Assembly (NCBI GenBank): GCA_040507005.1 | Contig: JBEVVS010000145.1 | Location: 21,304 to 85,303, forward strand | Length of the DNA stretch: 64,000 nucleotides | Origin: Thiodiazotropha sp040507005 | GTDB taxonomy: Bacteria; Pseudomonadota; Gammaproteobacteria; Chromatiales; Chromatiaceae | Direction: 5' to 3' | In this document: one piece after another, positions 43,503-52,368 of the stretch | Layout: each line of letters opens with the position of its first letter | Numbering within the stretch: position 1 is the stretch's first letter | Made by a program: the position numbers and the translations under genes | Notes under the pieces: model-generated | Database searches by the model: none | The model's input: the letters and a program-made list of their open reading frames with translations, nothing else | What the model was told of the DNA's origin: nothing

Positions 43503-44921
43503 ATGACGGAAGTAACATCCGGACTGACATTTAGACAAAGCGTCGACCACATGGTCGATCGCGCCCTGGCATTAATGGACCTGGATCCCGGCATTGCCAA
43601 TGCCATCAAATCCTGTACCTCAGTCATTCAGGTCAGCTTCCCGGTGGAGATACGGGGCAAGATCGAGCTGTTCACCGGCTGGCGTGCCGTGCACAGCATC
43701 CATCGCCTACCGGCCAAAGGCGGTTTGCGCTACTCGGAAAGTGTTGATCAGCAAGAGGTGGAAGCCCTGGCCGCACTGATGACCTATAAATGCGCCATTG
43801 TCGACGTCCCGTTCGGTGGCTCGAAGGGAGGGCTCTATATCAATCCGGACAACTACACACGGGATGAGTTGAAACAGATCACCCGCCGCTTTGCCCGGGA
43901 ACTGGCCGCTCCTGGGTTTCTCAATCCGGCAACCAATGTACCCGCCCCCGATATGGGCACAGGTCAGCGGGAAATGGCCTGGATAGCCGACACCTACAAG
44001 CACCTCTATCCAGAGGAGATCAACGCCCTCGCCTGCGTCACGGGCAAGCCGGTGGCCCACGGTGGTGTGAATGGTCGTACAGAAGCCACCGGACGGGGGG
44101 TTCAATATGCACTACAGGAGTTTTTCAGGCACAAGGAGGAACTCAACGCCACGGGCCTGGATGGCGGTTTAGAAGGAAAGCGCATCATCATCCAGGGACT
44201 GGGCAATGTAGGTTATCACGCCGCCAAGTTCCTATCCGAGGAGGATGGGGCAAAGATAATCGGCATCATTGTCAGAGACGGGGCGATCTTCAATCCCGAT
44301 GGCATTCATGTGGAAGAGGCCTACTTCCACCGCTGCTCCCATGGGGGATTAAAGGGATTCGCTGGGGGTGAATTCATCGAGGAGGGCGAAACACTCCTGG
44401 AAGCGGAATGCGATATCCTGATACCCGCCGCCATTGAGGGTGCGATCAACGAAAACAACGCACCGAATATCCGTGCCAAGCTGATAGCCGAGGCTGCCAA
44501 TGGCCCCACCACCTTTGAGGCCGATCGTATACTACGCAACCGGGGAGTTACCATCCTGCCTGATGCCTATGTCAACGCCGGCGGGGTGGTGGTCTCCTAT
44601 TTCGAATGGATTCGCAATCTCAGCCACATGCGTTTCGGCCGTATCGAGCGTCGCCTGGATGAATCCAGAGGCAGACACGTCGTCAGTGCCTTGGAACAGG
44701 CCACAGGCAAAGAGGTGCCCGAATGGATCAAAACAAACCTGTCGCGGGGTGCGGACGAACTCGATCTGGTTCGTTCCGGTCTCGACGACAGCATGCGTCT
44801 CGCCCTGCAAGAGATAATCGATATCCGTAGCCGCAATCCCGAGCTCGAAGATTTCCGCACCGCTGCCTACGTCATCGCCCTACAAAAGCTGGCACGTTCC
44901 TATATCGATATCGGCGTTTAA
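43503..44921 (+). CDS. gdhA: Glutamate dehydrogenase (Glu/Leu/Phe/Val dehydrogenase family)
   Basis: 472 residues. It has the substrate-binding KGGLRYS, catalytic Lys in KCAIVDVPFGGSKGG, the Rossmann fold in IIIQGLGNVGYHAAKFL and AANGPTT. It interconverts glutamate and 2-oxoglutarate with ammonia. The coenzyme cannot be decided by eye. It starts 54 bp after the pteridine reductase gene. Confidence 0.93.
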   Translation: MTEVTSGLTFRQSVDHMVDRALALMDLDPGIANAIKSCTSVIQVSFPVEIRGKIELFTGWRAVHSIHRLPAKGGLRYSESVDQQEVEALAALMTYKCAIVDVPFGGSKGGLYINPDNYTRDELKQITRRFARELAAPGFLNPATNVPAPDMGTGQREMAWIADTYKHLYPEEINALACVTGKPVAHGGVNGRTEATGRGVQYALQEFFRHKEELNATGLDGGLEGKRIIIQGLGNVGYHAAKFLSEEDGAKIIGIIVRDGAIFNPDGIHVEEAYFHRCSHGGLKGFAGGEFIEEGETLLEAECDILIPAAIEGAINENNAPNIRAKLIAEAANGPTTFEADRILRNRGVTILPDAYVNAGGVVVSYFEWIRNLSHMRFGRIERRLDESRGRHVVSALEQATGKEVPEWIKTNLSRGADELDLVRSGLDDSMRLALQEIIDIRSRNPELEDFRTAAYVIALQKLARSYIDIGV

Positions 44922-45062
44922 ACACACATAAAGACTTTACAAATTGCGCTATTTGTATAAGAATTTAATTCGCACATCAACATCAGGGATTAACACCCGC
45001 CGAATGTTGAAGGGATGCAGGTGATGCTCACCAGTATCACCATACACATGGAGGAGTGACAG

Positions 45063-45176
45063 ATGGGTAGTCTCAATAATCTAATCCTAAACACCAGCAT
45101 GATCAGCTGCTGTGGCAAAACCGGTGATGCACCTGTTGCAGCACTCTACCAGCTTTCACAATTCCAGCGATTTTAG
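45063..45176 (+). CDS. Small ORF with strong ribosome binding site
   Basis: 37 codons, too short for routine gene calling. The ATG has GGAGG with an 8-nt gap, one of the best ribosome binding sites in the window. The peptide has a hydrophobic N-terminus (MGSLNNLILNTSMI), a CC pair followed by GKTGDAPVAALYQL, and an aromatic end (FQRF). It sits in the 372-bp space between gdhA and the bacteriohemerythrin gene, on their strand. It could be a short protein, a RiPP-like precursor without nearby enzymes, or a leader peptide. No family recognised. Confidence 0.45.
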   Translation: MGSLNNLILNTSMISCCGKTGDAPVAALYQLSQFQRF

Positions 45177-45293
45177 TCGTCATTGACCACGGGAACACGC
45201 CTGCATGGAGTGTGACGAAGATTTCCAAAATCACAAACCTGACGGCATAAAAATAACAGTAGGGACAGATCTAAACCGAAAAGGAGTTCATAC

Positions 45294-45689
45294 ATGTCGC
45301 TAATGCAATGGGTAGAGGAAAAATACAGCACAAATGTCGATCTCTGTGACAATCAACACAAAGAGCTTTTTGACCGGGTTAATGCACTGAACGACGCGGT
45401 GGTCAGCAAGGATCGCCACGATATAGGCAATCGCTTAGATAACCTGGTTGATTTCGTTGTCAAACATTTTGAAACCGAAGAACGCTTGATGGAGGAGCGA
45501 GGTTACAGCGGACTTGAACGTCATCGTCAAGAGCACGATATGCTGGTAAAGACATGCACCGACATCCAGGATAAGTTCCATGCCGGCGAGATGGATATCG
45601 AGGAGGCTACCATGACTTATATCAAGAACTGGCTCGATCACCATATCCCAATCATTGATAAACCTTACGGACCGGCCTTGAGCAACTGA
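45294..45689 (+). CDS. Bacteriohemerythrin
   Basis: A di-iron oxygen-binding four-helix protein of 131 residues. Ligands are present: His in DNQHKELF, His and Glu in VKHFETEE, the HRQEH pair, and HHIPIID at the end. It may store or deliver oxygen or sense it in micro-oxic conditions. The start has AAGGAG 8 nt upstream, and a likely terminator follows. Confidence 0.95.
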   Translation: MSLMQWVEEKYSTNVDLCDNQHKELFDRVNALNDAVVSKDRHDIGNRLDNLVDFVVKHFETEERLMEERGYSGLERHRQEHDMLVKTCTDIQDKFHAGEMDIEEATMTYIKNWLDHHIPIIDKPYGPALSN

Positions 45690-45734
45690 AAGCTTTTTAA
45701 GTTTTGATGTCAAGCCAAATTTGGCTTCATCCTC

Positions 45735-45779
45735 GCGGGACCTACGAGTGCCCCCGACGCGTTGATCCCGCTTTTTTTT
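45735..45779 (+). terminator. Terminator after bacteriohemerythrin
   Basis: GCGGGA at 45735-45740 pairs with TCCCGC at 45766-45771, followed by eight T. The loop is long (25 nt). A second palindrome, AAGCCAAATTTGGCTT, lies just upstream at about 45712-45727. The T-run reaches the stop codon of the convergent helicase gene. Confidence 0.6.
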
Positions 45780-47695
45780 CAATCGCCAGAGAGTGAAAAA
45801 AATCGCTCTAACACGTTAAAATCCTGTGTTTTGGTCATCGGTGGCAAGCTGCGGATGAATATCTTGCCATAGGGCTTGTTCAACAACCTGGGATCGCACA
45901 GAGCCAATACCCCCCGGTCTTTTTCGTCACGGATCAAACGACCTGCTCCCTGTTTCAATGCAATTGCAGCTTGGGGTAACTGATAGGCCATAAAGGGATT
46001 TCCACCCTGTTTACGCAGTGCCTCTATTCGCGCCTGAAGGACAGGATCTCCCGGAGAAGCAAAGGGTAACTTATCGATGATGACACAGGATAAGGCCTCT
46101 CCACGCACGTCGATGCCCTCCCAGAAACTGGATGTACCCAGCAACACTGCATTACCGAGTTTGCGGAACTGTTCAACCAATTCGGTGCGTGGCGCGGTAC
46201 CCTGGACCAGCATCGGATAGTTGAGCTTCTCTTTCAGATATTCAGCCGCCTCCTGCAGCGCCTTATGGCTGGTATACAGCAGAAAGGCACGACCGCCACT
46301 AGCCTGCAGGATGGGGATCGAAAGATCGGAGACAGCCCGATTGAACTTGGGGCTATTGGGTTCGGGTAGATCCTTTGGCACATACCAAACCGCTTGCTGT
46401 GGATAATCAAAAGGACTATCCCAACAATGAGTTTCGGCTTCAGACAAACCAAGCTGTTTGGAAAAATGCTCGAAACTGCCACCCACTGCCAGGGTCGCTG
46501 AGGTAAATACCCAAGATGCACGGTGCTCCTGCATGACAGATTGAAAGATACCGGCTATCTCCAATGGGGTAACATTCAAACGAAAGCTCTGCCGGTGGGT
46601 TTCAAACCAACGAATGGATTCGCTGTCGTCATTCTCTTGAATGTCATGCAGCCGTTGCAGTGCGCTTTCACACCGTTCGCAACAGCTGTCCAGGCCTTTT
46701 CCCCGCCCTTCTACGGCACGCAGCGTCTGCGCCAATTGGTCGATGGCCTCCAGCACTTTGTCAAGATGGGCGGTCACCGAAGGATTTTCGGCTACTTCAG
46801 ACCAGGCCCCCCGCCGCTGTTCCAGGCCAAAGGCCAGACGCAGATCACGGGTCGCCTGTTGCAGACGTTCTGCGCGTTCGGGAATTTCCGGGAGATCATT
46901 TGCCTCACGGTGATACTCGGTGACGGTATCCCGCGCCAATTCCAGCAACTGGCGGCCACTGATACTGTCACCGAAAAAATTTCCCGCGATATCGGGTAAC
47001 TGATGCGCTTCATCCAGGATATAACAGTCGGCGCTGGGTAGAAGTTCGCCAAACCCCTCCCCCTTCAATGCCATATCTGCGCATAACAGATGGTGGTTGA
47101 TGACCACCAGATCCGCCTCCTGGGCACGTTTTCTCGCCTCCATCAGGTGGCAGGTACTGTAAGCAGAACACTCCTGGCCCAGGCAGTTGTCGGTGGTCGA
47201 GGTGACATGGGGCCAGATAGTAGCCTCCTCCGGAACCTGCTTCATCTCGGCAATGTCACCGCTCTTGGTCCCTGTCGACCATTCACGGATCATTTGCAGG
47301 TGTCCAAGCTGCTCCTTGGTGAGATGCAGCTCCTCATGCAGACTATTTTCCAGGCGATGGATACAGAGATAGTTGGCACGTCCCTTCAACAGTGCCGTTG
47401 CAACCGGACTCGACAGACTTTGCCGCACCATGGGCAGATCCCGGTGAAAAAGTTGATCCTGTAGATTTTTGGTGCCGGTTGAGATGATTGTCTTGAGCCC
47501 CGACATCAGTGCAGGCACCAGATAGGCGAAGGTCTTACCCGTACCTGTCCCCGCCTCACATATCAATACACCACCCTGATCCATGACCCGGCCTACAGCC
47601 TGAGCCATCTCCTGCTGTTGCGGTCGATAGGAAAAACCTTCGATACGGGTTGCCAACCAGCCATCAGGCCCGAAGATCTCAGCTATCTCTGTCAT
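45779..47695 (-). CDS. DinG/YoaA-family ATP-dependent DNA helicase
   Basis: A superfamily 2 helicase of the XPD type, 638 residues. Walker A is EAGTGTGKTFAYLVPAL, the DEAH box is in ILDEAHQLPDIAG, and the C-terminal motif VI region is QGAGRLIRDEKDRG. Four cysteines between the first motifs (CIHR, CLGQECSAYSTC) fit the Fe-S cluster of DinG/YoaA. The length is close to that of YoaA and lacks extra nuclease domains. Confidence 0.94.
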   Translation of the reverse strand: MTEIAEIFGPDGWLATRIEGFSYRPQQQEMAQAVGRVMDQGGVLICEAGTGTGKTFAYLVPALMSGLKTIISTGTKNLQDQLFHRDLPMVRQSLSSPVATALLKGRANYLCIHRLENSLHEELHLTKEQLGHLQMIREWSTGTKSGDIAEMKQVPEEATIWPHVTSTTDNCLGQECSAYSTCHLMEARKRAQEADLVVINHHLLCADMALKGEGFGELLPSADCYILDEAHQLPDIAGNFFGDSISGRQLLELARDTVTEYHREANDLPEIPERAERLQQATRDLRLAFGLEQRRGAWSEVAENPSVTAHLDKVLEAIDQLAQTLRAVEGRGKGLDSCCERCESALQRLHDIQENDDSESIRWFETHRQSFRLNVTPLEIAGIFQSVMQEHRASWVFTSATLAVGGSFEHFSKQLGLSEAETHCWDSPFDYPQQAVWYVPKDLPEPNSPKFNRAVSDLSIPILQASGGRAFLLYTSHKALQEAAEYLKEKLNYPMLVQGTAPRTELVEQFRKLGNAVLLGTSSFWEGIDVRGEALSCVIIDKLPFASPGDPVLQARIEALRKQGGNPFMAYQLPQAAIALKQGAGRLIRDEKDRGVLALCDPRLLNKPYGKIFIRSLPPMTKTQDFNVLERFFSLSGD

Positions 47696-47712
47696 CGACC
47701 AACTACGCGGGG

Positions 47713-48210
47713 CTAGTCAGCCTGATTATCCCAGACTTCGGGTTCAATACCGTTGTCACGGGTCCAGGCCAGACGCCCGATAATCTTAAATCGTGCTACA
47801 GACATAGCACCACGTTTTGCCCGGTTACTGCTGCTCTTACCCACGTACTCGATAATATCGTCCCGTTCCGCTTCATAGATTTCATAGGGTTCGTAATCCT
47901 CATCCATGAGTACCAGGACTACACTATCCCACTCCTTTTCCAGCTTCAGCTGCCCAATCCTTTGACCCGACTTGCTCTCATCAAAGATGGTTCTTGATTT
48001 GATCTGAATCTGCTTATCGCCACGACCGGGATCGACAGCATCATAGCCACCTTCACCCTGGGGTTTGGCTTCCAGCTGGAGTAGCTTTATTGCATCGTAT
48101 TCAGCTATCTCATTACTGATACCGGGCAGGGGCTTTCCCATAGTACGACGATATTCAGCTGCCAATACCCGGGCCTGGGCAATCAGTTTGTCGGCGGCAT
48201 ACAGGGTCAA
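47713..48210 (-). CDS. Hypothetical protein with nuclease-like motif
   Basis: 165 residues from a TTG start, supported by AAGGAG with a 7-nt gap. The middle reads GYDAVDPGRGDKQIQIKSR, an Asp followed by an Ile-Gln-Ile-Lys strand, which recalls the D...(E/Q)xK core of PD-(D/E)XK nucleases, then two beta strands (DSVVLVLMDEDYEPYEIYEA). That fold is inference. It is followed 17 bp later by the helicase gene on the same strand, so a shared role in DNA processing is possible. Confidence 0.7.
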   Translation of the reverse strand: MTLYAADKLIAQARVLAAEYRRTMGKPLPGISNEIAEYDAIKLLQLEAKPQGEGGYDAVDPGRGDKQIQIKSRTIFDESKSGQRIGQLKLEKEWDSVVLVLMDEDYEPYEIYEAERDDIIEYVGKSSSNRAKRGAMSVARFKIIGRLAWTRDNGIEPEVWDNQAD

Positions 48211-48434
48211 GCCTTTGCTCCTTCACGGTTTCAGGAATGGAATTCTGCTCGGATTGTAGCCTATCTGATGCCTGTCAATAAACGCTTAGTGGCTATTGTG
48301 GACACGCTGATCCACTTTCAGCACTCGGCTCACCCGGTATAGGGTCACAATTTTTGCGTAGAGGCTCTAGTTTATGAGGGCCCGGATGAATATCCCGGCG
48401 GGCAATGGCAGTGACCTCGGCACGGATGGATGGA

Positions 48435-51400
48435 TCAGGCGTTGGATATGCGCTGTTGATCTCCGACAATTTCTTGTAAAACATCGGCGAAGACACGGGG
48501 ACGCCCGAAATGGTAGCCTTGCGCATAATCCACCCCCATCTCCTTCAGTGCCTTACCGATAGAGGCATCGCTTACATGTTCGGCAATCACCACCTTGTCC
48601 ATGAAATGCGCCAGTTCCATGATCGAAATCACCATCGCTAAATCTGCCGTGTTCTGAATCATTTCGCGCACGAATATGCCGTCGATTTTTACATAATTGA
48701 CCGGAAAATCCTTGAGATATGAGAAGGAGGCGAAACCGGATCCAAAATCGTCCAGATAACAGGAGCATCCCATCGATCTGACTTCATTCATGAATGCCAC
48801 CGTATCCTTGATATCCCTGGCAAGGGCTGTTTCGGTGACCTCAAATCCAAGCTGCTTGGTTGGGAGGGTCGATTCGCTGATACGTTGCTTCAAATAACGC
48901 TTGAATTCGCTATCGACGACTGATTTGGTCGACAGATTGACAGAAAAGCTAATATCTCCCAACACGCCATCGCCATATGGCTTGACTGCATCAAAAAAGT
49001 GATCAACCACCCAATGATCCACAGCCCGCATCAAGTCATACTGTTCAGCAATTTTGATGAAACTCTGGGGAGATTGGGGCTGATCATTCTCATCAAGGAT
49101 ACGCAGGAGGATTTCATAATGGGGAGTCAATCCCGCATCCTGTTTCAATGGAACAATAGGTTGGGCAAAAAGCACCATTCGATCGTTGGCCAGCGCTTCC
49201 TGAATAGCTGGGATCGTCTGGATGTTGCGCATGTGCTTCTGATAGGCCGAATCAGATGCCGAGTAGAGACGGGTACAGTTTCTACCACTCTCCTTGGCCA
49301 TATGGCAGGCCGATTTGGCAGCCTGTATGAGATCACTGGTATTACCCTGATCCCTGTCATTCACCAGCACTACGCCGAGACTTGCCGAAACAGGGATCAG
49401 CCGGTCATTCCAGCTGAAACGATATTCCTCGATAGTACGGCGTAGAGATTCCGCGCTCCGAAATCCCTTATCCAGGTCCGCGTCTCTGATAATCAGTGCG
49501 AATTCATCGTCGCCAACACGTGCCACCATGCCATCTTTGGTGAGGTAGCTGGAGAGTATCGATGATACTGTCTGTAACAGCAGGTCACCCCCCTCTAAAC
49601 CGCATAGATCATTGACCACATTAAACTTATCCAGATCGAGAAGTATCAATACGTGTTCAGTCGTGCTGTTTTCCGTGGTTACCGACAGTTCACGTAAATA
49701 GCGTTCAAATCTGCGACGGTTATAGAGACCGGTCAGTTCATCGATGGATGACTCATCCTTAATCTGGTTATAGCTCGTCAAGAGAATGCGATCGATGGCC
49801 CTGTCTACAATCGGTTGCACCCGGTCCTGCATGACACTGTAGTCACCCTTTGCAATAGATTTCGCCAACTCACCGACAGAGATATCCAATGCCTTCAAAC
49901 CGTCACCATCCACAAACAGGAAACGGCTGGCGCTTTCGTTTTTCCATGCCAAATAGAGCATCCGCTCACCTGAATCCACTACCATCCAGGTATCCACATC
50001 GAGGTTCTTGATCCTCTCCAGTGACGACTGATCGATATCAGATTCAGCTGCACTTTGGTCAGTCAGATCCCTGCTGGTGAAAAATTGGGCCAGATACTCC
50101 TCATCGACTTCGATCCTCTGCTCATAAAAAGGTAGCGCCGCATCGCCCCCTCTAGTGAGTGCCGTCTGTAGTTCGAGGGCGAAACTGCGACTGCCTTCGG
50201 GATAGACCGGATAATCACGAAATCCTTTCCTGATCAGCGAGATCAGATCCCGGATTCGGTTTTCGCTCATTTCGTGGGGGGTCGCTGGATTCAGAAACAG
50301 CTTGGCTATGATATCGATGACACGGGAGTAAGCCTTCCAAGCCGTACTCTCTTCGCCTTCAATCGCATAGGTCTGTACCAGCAGATTGACCCAGCCAAAC
50401 TGAAACAATCTTTCCACCGCGTTGGATACCGATTTGCCCAACAATTGACTGCGAATGTGGCTTGAGACCGCACGCTCCGCAGCCATGTGTTGCTCATCCT
50501 TTTCACAGTGATCGATTGCAAGCTGACGATTGCGATGAAACTGCTCCAGTTGATTGTGTTTCAAGGCTTCGAGTGCGCGTGTCACTTCAGATACGCCACT
50601 CAGTTTGTTGCAGTCGATGGCATCGAGCAGTTGAGAAATCTTTGCCATATCACGCAGTTGTGACAACTGCTTCCCTACCGTGATATAGGGCGCCAGGGAC
50701 TCTATGGTAGCAAGCAGAAGCCTGACAGGATGTTTACTATTCTCCAATAAGGAGGGGTCATTCACCACCTCCTGAATAATTTGAATCTCCAACCGATTCA
50801 GCAGGTCTTTCAACTCTGTCGGCACAAGCGGGTCATCCCGTAGCGCGGAAACCAACTCTTCTCCGGTGCTGATCGCCGCACTCACCGCCGGATCGATTTT
50901 TTGTTCGGTGTCTGATTGATTTTCCAGCTCATGCTCGAGTTGCTTGAGGACTGATGAGCCAAATCTCAAGGGCAGATTGTTGAGTGATTCTATAACCTGG
51001 TTTTTATCGATCCTGGCCACTTCGGGCCCTATATCATTCTGATTGGCATGATGCTTTACATCAAACAAAGTGGATAGATGTTGCAGGACCTTTCCTACAT
51101 TTGGATGGGCAATCTTTTTTGTGGCATGACGATGATTGGCACTGTCCTGGTATTGGGAAGTAAAGTCGATCCCGTTCTGCTTGAAGAGTTCCAAGATCGA
51201 TTCATAGAGTTTATGGATTCCGTCCAGTACCGTCCCTTGAAAAACGCTCAGTATCAAGTGAAAACTGTTAATTTCCAAATCAAACCTGTCCAATGCATGT
51301 TTCAATGCATTAAGCAGGCTGATCGGGGAGATTGGATTGTTCTCATCCTTGATAGTATGTTCTGTCAAATAAGTGAGTGAGGTCTCTATATGATAGAGAC

Positions 51401-52124
51401 TACGCGCCAGATCCGACTCGATCTGCCTGGCTATATCGTTAATCACAACCCAGTGGTCAATTTCCACCTTCTCAACCAACTCCAGCTCCTGATTAACTTC
51501 TGCCGCAGCCGGGGTTGTGATGCCCGCCAGGACAGCCAGTTCATCAAACGCCTTTTTAACCTGGTGAAAGAATGCCGAACTAATTTCTGCCTCCTCCCGT
51601 TCCAGGGCCGTCATTAACAAAACTAGCGTGGATTCCTGTTGATTGGACTGGGGCTCATTTGCACTGGCCAACAGGGCCTCTCTGCTCTGCAGGAAGAAGC
51701 TTGCAAGCTTGGGATTGAGATAATCGATCAAACAGCGCTGCAGCTGACCTATCATTGGCTTTATTACCGCGCTATCGGGAGAACTCTTCTCGATATTCTT
51801 GTTTTCTCGTTGAGACTGAAGATAGGCATACAGCCTCTCGCCTTCCTCAGGATCACATAGGCTGCCACCGACACCATGTTGATGTTTGTAGACGATGACC
51901 ATGCGCACCTGGATAGTGGCAAGGTTCAGCAGCGCCTCCTGACGATCTGATTCGCTGATATAGCCGTCACTGAGCAGCTCATCCAGCCTCTCGTCACCAC
52001 AATACAGATAGACCCCACCCTCGGAAAAGTTACATATCCGGCAATCATCGAAGCTCTGCTCCTGAATAGCCAGACTTGCCGGTAGATCGATCTCCAGCCG
52101 TTGGTGTCTTCTGCGATTATTCAT
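48435..52124 (-). CDS. PilZ-DUF1631-GGDEF-EAL cyclic di-GMP protein
   Basis: 1229 residues. An N-terminal PilZ-like domain (NNRRRHQRLEIDLPASL, then ICNFSEGGVYLY) is followed by a large helical DUF1631-type region (about 130-720), a GGDEF domain (about 790-950) and an EAL domain (about 985-1220). The GGDEF site reads GDDEF near residue 869, with the second Gly replaced, and no RxxD inhibitory site precedes it. The EAL domain keeps Glu in EILLRI, Asn in NLSTKS, DDFG, KID and the final Gln (YAQGYHFGRP). Synthesis of c-di-GMP may be weak or lost, while hydrolysis looks possible. No membrane helix is seen. Confidence 0.93.
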   Translation of the reverse strand: MNNRRRHQRLEIDLPASLAIQEQSFDDCRICNFSEGGVYLYCGDERLDELLSDGYISESDRQEALLNLATIQVRMVIVYKHQHGVGGSLCDPEEGERLYAYLQSQRENKNIEKSSPDSAVIKPMIGQLQRCLIDYLNPKLASFFLQSREALLASANEPQSNQQESTLVLLMTALEREEAEISSAFFHQVKKAFDELAVLAGITTPAAAEVNQELELVEKVEIDHWVVINDIARQIESDLARSLYHIETSLTYLTEHTIKDENNPISPISLLNALKHALDRFDLEINSFHLILSVFQGTVLDGIHKLYESILELFKQNGIDFTSQYQDSANHRHATKKIAHPNVGKVLQHLSTLFDVKHHANQNDIGPEVARIDKNQVIESLNNLPLRFGSSVLKQLEHELENQSDTEQKIDPAVSAAISTGEELVSALRDDPLVPTELKDLLNRLEIQIIQEVVNDPSLLENSKHPVRLLLATIESLAPYITVGKQLSQLRDMAKISQLLDAIDCNKLSGVSEVTRALEALKHNQLEQFHRNRQLAIDHCEKDEQHMAAERAVSSHIRSQLLGKSVSNAVERLFQFGWVNLLVQTYAIEGEESTAWKAYSRVIDIIAKLFLNPATPHEMSENRIRDLISLIRKGFRDYPVYPEGSRSFALELQTALTRGGDAALPFYEQRIEVDEEYLAQFFTSRDLTDQSAAESDIDQSSLERIKNLDVDTWMVVDSGERMLYLAWKNESASRFLFVDGDGLKALDISVGELAKSIAKGDYSVMQDRVQPIVDRAIDRILLTSYNQIKDESSIDELTGLYNRRRFERYLRELSVTTENSTTEHVLILLDLDKFNVVNDLCGLEGGDLLLQTVSSILSSYLTKDGMVARVGDDEFALIIRDADLDKGFRSAESLRRTIEEYRFSWNDRLIPVSASLGVVLVNDRDQGNTSDLIQAAKSACHMAKESGRNCTRLYSASDSAYQKHMRNIQTIPAIQEALANDRMVLFAQPIVPLKQDAGLTPHYEILLRILDENDQPQSPQSFIKIAEQYDLMRAVDHWVVDHFFDAVKPYGDGVLGDISFSVNLSTKSVVDSEFKRYLKQRISESTLPTKQLGFEVTETALARDIKDTVAFMNEVRSMGCSCYLDDFGSGFASFSYLKDFPVNYVKIDGIFVREMIQNTADLAMVISIMELAHFMDKVVIAEHVSDASIGKALKEMGVDYAQGYHFGRPRVFADVLQEIVGDQQRISNA

Positions 52125-52368
52125 TGTTAGTCCGTTGCGAGGGCGCTCCTAGCCATATCCTAACCTCTTAGTATATTTCTTAAGATTTTTGAATATATAC
52201 CGAGATTATCCCGTTATCGGCGCCAAGCCAGAGAGCTTGACGCTAAAGTTGGTAATATTTTGTGAATATTGCTCGATATTCCTGCCGTCAAGGCCTCCAC
52301 CTGGCCGGTTAAACACCCAGGAGGGCTAGATTGGAGGCCGGAACCGACTAGCAACAGTACCTTTCGGT

